Shown: positions 48,501-60,500 of the stretch, one piece after another
Layout: every line of letters begins with the position of its first letter
Numbering within the stretch: position 1 is the first letter of the stretch
DNA from: Ligula intestinalis
Lineage: Eukaryota > Platyhelminthes > Cestoda > Diphyllobothriidea > Diphyllobothriidae
Direction: 5' to 3'
NCBI GenBank assembly: GCA_036362985.1
Contig: JAYGXS010000003.1
Location: 39,199,503 to 39,263,502 of the forward strand
DNA: 64,000 nucleotides
Translations under genes and position numbers: made by a program
Notes under the pieces: model-generated
What the model was told of the DNA's origin: nothing
The model's input: the letters and a program-made list of their open reading frames with translations, nothing else
Database searches by the model: none

Positions 48501-51500
48501 GAAGTCAAGCAAGAGGAGGTAATCCATTTCCCCAGGGAAATGGCCACGGGTACTGCGGACGCTGATAATAATACCAATAATGAAATATTTTCAGAAAGAA
48601 ACGGGAATAGGCACTCCCTGGTAGTGCACGTAGCCATGCTCGAAATTATAGGAGAGGAAAATATTCCCTTCTCCTAAACCCAATCCAAACTCTAAGCTAA
48701 ACCTAAGTCTAACTTACTCCTCATCTTAATCCTAACTGTTACTCCCACGTTAGCCCTAAACCTAAACTTCACACGGGATACTGTTTCGCGCAAATTTCCA
48801 GGAGATTATGGCTAATCCCTTTGAAAATTTGAGCAAAACCCGCGGAATTAGGGAAATTTCTAATCCCCGTGTTGCCAAATCTTCAGCTCATCCACTTCAT
48901 TCCTTTCAGAATTTGATGTTCTGTGTCAAACGATTGATTAGGTGCTATACCACCCGAAGATATAAATCGAAACAGAACACGGTTACAATTTAGCATTTTC
49001 CTCCTACAAAGCTTGAAGCAGTAAGATGCACAGACAACGTGCGGCCAATGTACGCAAACATCAAACACTTCATCCAACTAAATTCTCCACCATATTTACG
49101 GGAGTATTTTAACAAAGTGGCTGCTGTCACGATCACACGCTCCACCCACTTAAGAGAGAAGCACCACCTTGGTGACAGGGCTCGAAACTTTACGCAAGCC
49201 AAGCCCGTGAACGGCGCGTGTGTCAGGCCTACGGCGACATACCTCATTGGCGAAGCCGATACACATTTCCACCAATCAGCACGCAACCTTGGCCTGTTGC
49301 CTGTCGGCGCGACAGCCGCTCGCGGTCAGTCGCTCACGTGCGGGTGTTCGCACGTATGGATGTCGCTGGGCTGTTCGCGGAAGTGGTCGCCTCTCGGAGT
49401 TATGCTACCTTTGAGGAGTTCAAAACTGCGTTCAGCGCCTTTCAAGAAGTAAGCGAAAGAAATATGGATTCTCTCTAACTCTTTAGGCAACTGGATTTGT
49501 GTATGTAAAGGACAATACTAACCGGTTCAAGGAGAACAGGCCCGAACGTTCCACTATCATCTACCGCAACATTGTCTTCTGTTGCTCTTTCTACGGTGGA
49601 CGAGGAATTCGAAAGTAAATCCGCTGCCACCTTTTTCATGAACTGTTGGACAGGAAAAGTGGTAGCATGTGCCCGTCGCGCATCAAAGTTAGCGGCGCAG
49701 GCGGCGTTCTGACCGTTTCTGATTGGAACATGGACCATAATCATACAGTTCAGCCAAAAAACTTAATGGAAGATGATCTGGACGCCGAAGGTTTGGAGGA
49801 TGTCGACTATGCTCTTGCTGTGCCCACCAGCGGAGGTAAGTTCTGCCTACTTCTGTCTCAAACTCTAAGGTTTAAACGATCGTTCGAAGGAATTTATGGC
49901 GGCTTTCCCCCAGATGTGGTTTTCAACTTTCAGTGAATTTGAAACTAGGTTAAAAGAATTTGAAATGGTAAACTTGTGTTTGAATATTTATCCTACTTCA
50001 TGCAATAGGTGACAGGATCTCAGTACACGAAGTGGAAGGGGGATAAATTTTCCCAGAACCACCCACTAAGGGATACCCTTGTCTACAGGCGATTGACTTA
50101 CGCGTGTTTTCATTACGGAGAAAGTCGCCGCAAAGGCAAACCTCGGAATAGGACACAAAAAATTGGTTGCTCCTCAGTCATACTTCTCCGTGCTGACAAC
50201 GGCCTCTTGCGTATTATTCGCTTCAACATGCGCCATTGTCACTCAGTAGGCCCGAAATATGTTCAAGGTAAGACACTACGAAGCACCAGGTGCTCACAGA
50301 AACGTGCGATTTCGGACAACGATGAAGACTCCATTCGTGTACCTTCAAATCTTAATAATTCCGATCTACCGTCTCCTGGCCCCAGCGCTTTCAATGCACA
50401 CACCCAAAATCACCAACTGACGAGGGAAGAGAAGCTTTCAATAATTAATCCATACCTGAGTCAGCTAGCAGATTTTGCATGTGACGCGGATGATAGTCGT
50501 TTTAACCGTTCGATGACAACCATTAAAGCCATTCATGATCTTTGGAGTGGTGACTCTGATGCCATTGTCTATCGAAGATCACCGGGATACGAATTCGACT
50601 ACCAGGACACGTCACCTCCCAATGTTTCTGCGTAAGTCGTCGTATATAACTTATTTCTGTCCTAGTGCCTCCCACCTTTGCAAGGAATCAGTCTTTTACG
50701 ATGATCCTATATGATGACGTTCTGGGATCTCTACATAGGGGCGCCGGCTCAGGTTTACGCATCTTATGGAGCACAGAGGCTGCATGTCCACACGCAGGAG
50801 ACAGCACATTGATTTAGCTTGGTTCAAAAACCATGCATATTTTTGTCTATTTTTGTACATGTTTTCCTTTAATGGCTGTTTTAATTACGTTTTGGGACGC
50901 AACTTTTATTAATAACTTCTGATTCTAAATCTAGTTCGTTTTTATAGCCGCTTTCCGTGGGACCTAATCGCCAGCATGTGCCTCCCAAGTTGGCATTGTT
51001 TAGGTTTCTTGTATTCAACTTTAGGTATCATTTGGCTTCGTCCGACACATCGTTTTGAAACTAAGATTAGAGCTTTCTCGTTACCTGGTTGCCGATTTCT
51101 TGCCTTTCTTCGTGTTGAACTTGAACCAGAAGCCAGATTTGGGTCATACTCCGGATGTGCTTAAGGGGGGACTTAATCGTTTGTGTGTAGATTGGTTGTT
51201 TGTTCAATTGGCTCCGCTGAACCGACAATATTTCTAGCCCGATCACGCCAGTTGGTAGCGACTGTCGTAGGTAGCTGCCTTATGCGCCCGCGGCCAGCAG
51301 GGTTAGCCTCCCGCCCTCTAGACTACATGCACGAGGTAGACAGCAAGCCCAATAAGGCGAGACTTGTCACTTAACCTATCTCTCGGCTGTCCATGTTTAC
51401 GTATGATGAGCCGCACGCATAGTAGGCAATTGAATTAGCAGAACAAACTGCCGTGGGCCAACCCTGGCAATGTGACAAGGACGTCTATGGTTATGCTCTT

Positions 51501-54500
51501 GCACGCCGATCGTGAGAGTGGGCATGAATCACCGAAAAGGGGGTTCCTGTCTCCACCGATGCATCACGCGCTAGGTAGCATCCGAAGGGCCGAACTCGGA
51601 GCTAGGAAATCTAGGTTATCAAAAGCCCTCGAACTTTAAGACAGTTGACTGATTTCACAACAACGACCGGTTCGGGCTTTCATTCTCTCGCCAGGAAATG
51701 CGATAATTAATTATCCAGCTGGCCTATTTAGAAGTATTTGCTCACTATCTACTGCGAGTTGTTTAGGCTAGCCCATGGTTTGCAGGGTGTCAAGATATCT
51801 GCAACTGAGGAATGTCTTTAAAAAACTTTGGTTGTTTTTTTAGTTATTCTTCTTAGCGTTAAATTTGAGCCCTGCGATCCGAAGAACTATCATACCGACA
51901 ATCAGACATGAAATTTAAGCTGAGTGTCTATGCTGCTGTCATACCGAGAGGTCTATGTCTAGCGGTGGATAACCGTCTGTCATCCACTGCTAGTTGTCAC
52001 ACTGCGGAAATACCATTCGCGATACTGCTGATGGCAGGTAGATTAGGCAAATTAGAGGCTGCACAGAGTATAGCCAAGTGATGAGGCATGCCATCCCCGT
52101 GTGGTTTTCTTGATCGGGGTATTGAAATTGATAAAAGAGAAGGTGTAGTGTGTCCGTGAAACAAGTCTTAGACCACGACACAGTGTCGTGTTTTTATGCT
52201 CGTAAAGGTCACTTACGGCCACTATACGGGATTGTTTTGTCCTCCGCGACGGATATCGAAACGTCCCAGCGATCGAGTCTTCTTCTTCTCAACCTGGTGA
52301 AGCTTGTCCTGGCGCGCTGGGTAATATTCGTGCGGGCTCTGCTCTGAGCACTGCATTTATTTTCATATTTATAATGTCCTGAAAGATATCTTGAGCAGAA
52401 ATCTGGGCCATGGGGTCCTACAACCGGTCTTTGAGCCATTTATGCCATTGATCGTATCAGCAGGGAGAAAGTAAATGCGTATTTTGAGGTAGTTGTCTGA
52501 TATCAGGAAGTGCGAAATCACACCAGAATCCCCAGTTAATCATAATGGAGCCTATTTGTTATTTAATTGACAATGTGGAGTGCGTATCAGTAGAGGCAAT
52601 ACAGAATTAAGGAGAATATTCATATACATACTCTAGAATTCGACTCAAAGCTGTCCCAAATTTCCTGATTGACCGGAAGCATTAGGCTTGATTCTCCGTT
52701 TTCTTGTCGTTGATGCCTGTAATTCGTTCCAAGAACGTACCGTTTGCCGCTAATTTAGCTTCGTAATCTAACCGGGCTCATTGCAGTTTTATAAATCACC
52801 ACGATTATTGTCAATGAGAATACCCGTCTGGATATGTGTAGACGAGATAAAAGGCCACGACAGAATAGCCAACTGGGACATAAATCTTCAGAGGAGCGTA
52901 CTTTAACTCGTGAGGGGGGAACCGTGCGTTTAGTCGAGGCTGCGAACATACCCAGGGCGTGCCCCAGGAATCACCTAACAGCTGATCATCTCCGGCCCTG
53001 CTTTTATGGAAGCCTATGGAACATCGACGAACCTTTTCGTCGTGACGTTCGGCTGGCTAAAATCCCACCAAACTTCGAGGTTCATACACAAAAGAGATTG
53101 CGAGTATAAGGAAGGAAGCTTCGATTGTCACGGGCTACTCTTGGTAGTGATAACACTGTTTCCCTTTCCTAATGTTCGTGGACCCGCCTAGACAATCTTC
53201 AAACCCAATTAACTAGGAGTCATACTACAAGTAAGCAATTGTCCTGTGGTCATTATTGAACAGCGGTACAGTACGCCACGTCGACTTTTCGAGGTTCTGT
53301 CCAATAAGGATATATGCTTCTGCCATGCTACAAAAGGAGCTCCCAGTGTTCAGTGGGGCCCTTTTATCTGATTGGGAGTCAGCTTGGGTATTACAACTCT
53401 GTGATGAGGATAATTGCAAAAGTATGCGTAAGCACAGACATGTCAACTACTTTTGAGTTATTAAATTTCCTTAGAAATTAAAAAAGCAAAGACGCAAAGC
53501 AAAGTTATTAAGTTAAGCAAGACAATTCTAAAATATATTAGCATTCATTCATCAGAAAGGCTGTCTCATCGGTGATAATTATTTGAACTTGATATTGGCA
53601 ATCACAAGATAGGTCTGTCTCTCACCTCTACTTGCCTCCGCCTGCTTTATATACAAATTAATCCTACAAAACTTACGCTGACAGTAGTTGTCAAACTCAT
53701 CGGAGCCGTCACTGCAGTCGTGTTTGCCGTCGCAGAAGTCGCGTGTTGGTATACAGCGTCCGTCTCGACACTGCATGTTGCCGGGTCCACAGTTGTCTTG
53801 TATCGTCACCGTGACACGTTTCCCGACACCAGACACGATGCACCTGTGAACAGAAAACTCCCAACTCAGTTCGATGGCCATAACCGCACGGTCGTCTGCC
53901 CCCTCACAGCGAGCCAATATCAGTTAAAATCAAGCGCTAAGGTTGACCACTTTACTCACTCTAGCACTGTGCTGTCGTCTTCACCACGCAGACCGGTTGG
54001 CGCAACGACCTCGATAGCAGTGGCGTTTAGGTGGGTGACCTGAAAACGTCCATCAGTCTCTATAGGAAGTCGGCTTGATGCGAAGACTACGGTCGGCCGC
54101 TGCCGCCCTGATGTGAGGCAGACGAAACTGAATGGTACCCATGCTGGCTTCTGAATTGTCTCCGGAATGACAACAACACCAGGCTTGGCGTCTATATGCA
54201 GAAATGGAGATTATATTAGAAGATGGATTGTGTGGAAAAAAGAGGATAAGATACTAATAATAACTCCCTTTTCCTCTCTTACTTTTAAACCAAGAGGCAC
54301 GTCCTAGCTTTTATTGGAAAGGGTATAAGATGACTCAGAAGCCGGTGGTTGCCAGAAACTGCCAGTTGTGATCTCTCAGTTCTCTGTACTGAACCTCTTA
54401 CGACTGACATATCCTATTCTGGCTTTTTGCTGCTCAATACCAGATAACTATACTCATCTGTTATTGAGGTCCGGATGTTCAACACCTTTTATAAAAGGCG

Positions 54501-57500
54501 TTGAACATCCGGACCTCTAGTTTCAATTTTGACAGAGGAATTCATTGGCAAGGAGGACATGGGAATAGGGGAAACCCGCCCAATTAATGAAGACGGCCCT
54601 GCGCAAAATTCCAGGAATAGTAAATATTTCCGTATTTAAATCTTGTGCAAAGCCGCCTATATTGCGGGCTGTTCCTGTACTCATGTCCTGCTTAAGCGGG
54701 ACCGTATGGGTACTCCTCACTGAATGCTTCCACGACGATAAATTATTGACTGAGTCTCATTTTAAACTGCCTCCTAGAACTCTCGCATTTGACAGTTAAC
54801 CAGAGTAAAAATAAAGAAGGTGCAAGTGTTTCAGTAATGCAGTGGACAGTACCGTGTTCAGGCATCTATGTAAAATCACACGATGTTCTATAGACAACAC
54901 AGACACAGACGTAGAGAAAGCTCCCATCGCAAAAAATGAGACATGATCACTGAAACAAGGGCTTTATTAGTCTGTCGTTTCGGGTGCTTTCTAGAACCCC
55001 ATCTCAGAGACCTCGCAGATTCTCTTTTATGAATGTCTGACGTTTGTTTCAGGGCAAAATCCGAAACGATAGGCTACTAAAACTCCTGTTCCAGTGATCA
55101 TGTAAAGTGATTTAACTGTATTTGAATGTTTACCTCGGTTGCATTTTAAACTAGAACAAACAAAGTTATCTAAATAAGTGTCAGCCTCGAAGGCTGACAA
55201 TTAATTGGACAGTTAATTATCTTCTTAGTAGGCACCGACCGTCTGCAGTTGAATAAAAGGTATCTAAGTTGCCTGTTGTCGTTTTCACATGATGAAAGGT
55301 TCAGTTGTCTCCTAAATTCCCTTATTTAGGATGGTAGATTAACTATACCTCTGCAGAACACGGGTTCCTCATCGGATCCGTCGGCGCAATCCGAGAGACC
55401 ATCACAGAAACGCGACTCTGCGAGACACCGGCCATCGGCACACTGGAGGAACCCGGGACCGCATTTTCCCTCGATAATAATTTCCACACTGTCGAAGCCG
55501 CTCTCTGGTGATACACAGCTGCGGGTAGGAGGAAACAGAGAGAAAGGAAACAACCATAAGTCGTACTGCCGTGAAAGGATCAAGTGCAAACTCGAAGTCC
55601 TACCCTTCTGAAAGAAATTCAGGAAATCTCTCGAGATAGTGGGCTTCCATATGATGCAAATTAGTCAAGATAGGCCATATTTATGTTATCACAGCTGCGA
55701 CTGCTTTAGAAAGTAATTCACAGTTCTTCAAAGGTGGAGATGAAAATCCGCTGCAGGCAAAGGATCTCAGTAGACAAAGAGCTTATTAACTGTATGCAAG
55801 AACTGTATACAGAATAAGTATCTGAGTGAATACTCAGGTGGTGTTTTATTTAGCCTGTGGAACCTTAACAACGGGGAAACTGGGATATACATGGTCTCAG
55901 GACTCTATCGCTCAAATCTCTCTTGCTGGATTACTGATACACATCCTAGTTTGCTATTCCATTGTCCAGGAATGATCGGCCAATCATTTGTTTTGCAAAT
56001 CATACGAGGGGTGCAGCGAACAAGGCAGATCCTGGTATTACTGGTAAACGTATTCTTTGATACAAGCATACAAAATTGAGAGCCTCTGTATGGGCTTGAT
56101 AGCTGAGCATCTCCAACATCCAACTGAAAATTTAGCAAAAACAATAGTTGGTGTTAAGAGATGTACTGACACAACCAGACAAGACAAAATGCTCACAGTC
56201 GAAACATAAGTCATGTAGACTTCGTCAGCTTAGAGGATCATATGTTTATCAACTTCTCAGTTATGGTCAAGTACTTAGTGAGACACGGGAATAGGGTAAC
56301 TATTATCGAGTCATAACCCTAACCTCAGCACTGACTCTGAAATTAAAGTAATGCTCACAGAATAGGGAGGTTTCCATTTTTGTGTCTTCCTAACTACTTA
56401 TTCAGATCTGCACTATGAAAGAATGAAACCCTGTTCGCAAATACAATTTAATTTTCTCCGATTACCCCACCACAAGGCCTGACGATGATTATGTGGAATG
56501 GTTTCAGGGGCTAACATTAGATGAGGACTTTATTATTGTAACTTACCACAAATCCGGATATTCCTCACTACAAGCAGCTCCGCTTGAACCCTTCGCGACT
56601 GGCTAAGATTGTATCTTAGACGCCTGTCGCGTAAGTTAACCCTTTTGAAGGGTATTCAAGTGGCAGCGTTCCATTCCTAATGATGCCCCTCACTTATATT
56701 AGTTCCGGTTTTGTGTGTGCCAGACGTTGGACGATGATCACTTCTCACCAGTCACTGCGCAGTTGGACTTTTGTTCAACCTGATTTATTCAGATTTATTG
56801 AATTACCTCTGCGGAACTTAGAAAACAACAAGTTCGAAACCGAAGTATCGATGAGAAAATCCACGGAGGGCACTGGAAGACCCACTGATGAGCCATGCAG
56901 CGACAGGATACCGGCGAAACATACGTCTGGGCTTTTACCAGATACCAGTGCTGTCAGGATGGTTTATCATGTAACCCCCAATGTATACTACTGGCAGTTT
57001 GATTAATATTACGTGTCCAGCCTGCTGTGGTTGTTGAAAGTTGGCCTAAATTTTCATACGCACTTTCGGACGGAGCCTTTAACCCTTAGTTAAGGCATAT
57101 TTAATTATTAAGTCTTGGGAAAATTAAAAGTCAGAGCCTTATTTCATTCGCAGCCGGCTTGACTTGGGCAACTTATCGATGTTTGGCAGAGAGAGAGAGA
57201 GAGGGATTGCAGATGGCCCAACCTGGATTCCGCGCATAATTTCCGTACTATCAACGACTAAATGCGACTTTAATCTAAAGCGGTATGATAAAAATTGTGG
57301 CTAGGAAGATGGCCAACTGACGAGATACCTCAGGCGCATTCAGGATTTAAATGTCTACTTCGCCATGTGATGTCAATGTAATTCCCATTCGCGAGGGGTT
57401 CGGCTCCCCTCTTATTGGCGAGTTAAAGGCCAGCGCGCATGCGGCACGCGTAAAGACACTGTGTACCACGCACATCGCCGCCTTGCCGCTGGAACCTAGT

Positions 57501-60500
57501 GGGGCAGCCAGAGAGAGTGGGATAGATGCCTCTTAAGTCTGTTGTACTTTAAATAAATTCGTACGCATGCCGTGACAGTACCCATTTCCAGGAGCAGCGG
57601 TCGATTCCACCGCGATCGAACGCCTGCCGCAACATCGTGCCTCTAGCGTATACTTGCATGCAGGCTGTTTTTCGATCGACTATGGCTATCCAGACCGGCC
57701 AGCACAGGCATACTCTCGCTCAAGGTCAGTCCATGACTTTACCTGCCGTGCCAAGTTAATGCCTTTGGGCAGGAGTGGATGTATGAGCTAGCGGCTGCCA
57801 TGTTCACTTCTGTACTTGGATGGGGGTAATAAAACAGTTACTGAAAGATGAGGAGAGGCATGGATTACTCTAGACAGCAAGTAAGGCAGCCAATAAGTAA
57901 ACTAGGTGGATGCCATGAAATATGACTGAATGGATAAATGCCGTGTCGCTTCTGTGTACATATGCATGAATGAAACACTCAAATTTTAAAAAGGCGGACG
58001 AACACCAGAACGTATGCGTCGAGCTCGAATCATAGGACCCTGTAACTGCTTTCTGAAAGCTACATGTCAAGTAGAGTAATTTTACTTAAATTGCATGCCT
58101 ACATGTCTGGTTTTCAAGAGCTGTTTCTCAGATTTGCATATCGTTAGTCCCATGAGTTGAACCTGAACTTCCGCAGGCTTAAATGCTGGCTTACGTTATG
58201 TTTGTGCTGTCTTTGGGTCCACGCAGGCCACGAGGTGCAATGACCTCCATAGTACTTTCGTTCAACCTGACGACGCGGAAACGGCTGTCGCCATCAACAG
58301 GCAAACGAGAGTCCGCGAAGATTACTGTCGGCCGCCGACCAAAGCGATCTGTGCAGATGAAAGAGAATCGAGTCCAGGGTGGTTTCACGATCCGGCCTGG
58401 CTTGATAATAACATCTTTTAGGGCTCCTGAAGAGAATATCAGAGGGGGAGGATGATAGGACACTTTGGAGAGCGCGGAAAATGACCAAATATTACAGGTG
58501 CATAATAAACTCAAAATCAGCCTATCGAAAGTATAATGTCGGCCTACCAGGACAGAACTCGGGGAACTCGTCAGAGGCGTCAGCACAGTCTGTTCGACCG
58601 TCACAGAAGGCGCTTTGCGGTTTGCACTCCCCATCTCGGCAGGATAGGTAGCTCTTACCACAGGGGTTTTCGATCTCGATATTCACGGGCTTTTTCTCTC
58701 CGGTTCCTGCCACGCATCTGAATAGACACATTATCAAGGGAGATGGAAATGTAGCTGAGACAACCATTTTCTGCAACTGATGTGTTACTACCAGAGGTTA
58801 AGGACACGGACACGGTCATTTCGGGTTCCTTGCCCACTGCCAGCCAGGGATACTTCAAACTCAGAATCCACTTTATCACTGTGCAGGTAAATTTCACGAT
58901 GAGGATATAGTATTCAATTCAAATCATTTTATTACTGCCAGACAGCTATTTATTTGATTTAGGCAAACACGTTAGGACTTGGGTGTAAGGGCTGCGCACT
59001 TTTTTGTCAGAAGTGATGAGCTGACACTCGTGCGCTTGTCTCATTTGCAAAGCCCCCTTTTGTCACCAGTCTTGTATAACAGGGCTCAGGGATTTGGGTC
59101 TGCTCATTGGACTGATACCATTTTCACTAATTTAGCGCTATATCCATTCGGGCCACTGAACCCGTTATTTTTCGACTGAGATTCGGAGTATGCAGCCAAG
59201 TGTGTAGTTCGTTCGCCTTGGTTGCTGAACAGGAATAGATGTTTACAGGTAGAATCAGAGCGCCCAGTCTAAAGGACATCCATGCTATGTCATAATGACA
59301 AGCTACAGTGCATTTATAAGAGTTATCATCGAAACTTAAAATCAAGGTAAGAGCCAGTTCCGCCTGTTTAACAGTCACCTACCAATGTAACTGCTAACCT
59401 TTGATAGGCGAATATAGCTTTTAAAGAGATAATTTATATATTTGCTCCGTTCACCATGTCGTTACCAGATGTGGGAGAAACTGAACCAGTGTTTTACGTT
59501 CTACGGCCTCCGACTCATTCATCCTCTTTCAATAAGGCTATCAACTGAGTGCGCTGGATTTCATTTTTTGGCGAGATTGATTTTTGAGGCGCCAAAAATC
59601 CCCTCGACTTATCATTAAAAACTACTTTTAAATGTTCGGTAGCCTGACTTTGAATTTTTTCCGTTAAATTCCATCAATAAGAGGACGAATTTCAATTTTC
59701 ATTAAATTCTGCCTACATAATGTTGAATGTCCCTTGATAAGCTTTCGTATCCTGCGCAACAGAAGTTTATGTTGATCGAATTTTATTCTATTTTAACATA
59801 TGAAAACAAACATAATCTTATATAATTTAATATTTTTTGATCATTTCCGCCACAATCACATATCAATTTACGCTCACTAGCCAAGAATTAAATGTTTAAC
59901 CACAAAATACGTTTAGCAGTTGGGCGGAAGGGATATATATCTAGAGTGGTCCTAGAAATCAATTTTGCCCATTTTATGTTCTGTTGATTGTGAGGCGTTG
60001 GAACACTGATGCTGATAGAGAAACAAGATTAGATCCATGTTACTGGGGAAATATAAAGCCAAAATCACCTGCAAAGACTCTTATTTCATCAGGAGGCCTA
60101 TATTAACCATGGATATAGGTTTAAGTCAGGCGTTTTCATCCGGGGATATTTACCTTTTGCCTGTTGTGGATTGGCTTCAAATTTCCGCTTAGCAATCTGC
60201 TCTGAAACTGAAGATTTACCCGTAGCCATTGGCTGTTGTTCATGTTTTTAATCAGAACTTCGATGAACAGTTGCTTGAACTTATAGGATACCTTATAACG
60301 GAAGCAAAGCCTTCTGCTTCAGGGACGTGCCCTCTACGGTATAGTAAGGTTTAGAAATGTTATCAACAAAGCTAATTGGGGCTGGAGATACCACTTAGGG
60401 TTGATTTGCCGCGTTAACCGACCATAGCCAAAGCCAGGGTCGGGAGGTCAAACTGCAAGTCCCAGGACTAGGAACTCTTTCCCGATCTTCGGGGCATTTG

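Larger units (their letters stand above)
45216..49355 (-). other. Perlecan-like intron (left of nested gene)
   Basis: Contains a lone copy of a foldback arm (45530-45575), a Penelope-like fragment (46860-47660), a telomere-like dispersed repeat (48590-48800) and the promoter side of the nested zinc-finger gene. Confidence 0.7.
54192..55348 (-). other. Perlecan-like intron with palindrome and dispersed repeat
   Basis: Contains the 52-bp palindrome (54466-54517), a repeat with inverted ends (54535-54725) and CGAAACG...CCAGTGATC near 55065-55105. Confidence 0.75.

Noticed and set aside
50009..50635. Reading the zinc-finger gene as a single-exon ORF ending at the TAA at 50633
   Set aside because: The TAA lies within a perfect GTAAGT donor, and a 34-nt intron with CCTAG acceptor restores frame to a later stop, like the other micro-introns of the gene. 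The shorter end cannot be fully excluded without transcripts.
52240..52300. Possible hammerhead ribozyme near CGAAACGTC (also near 17852 and 55065)
   Set aside because: The GAAAC-like half is present but no CTGATGA half with pairing stems was found nearby; recorded only as a possible Penelope-like terminal fragment.
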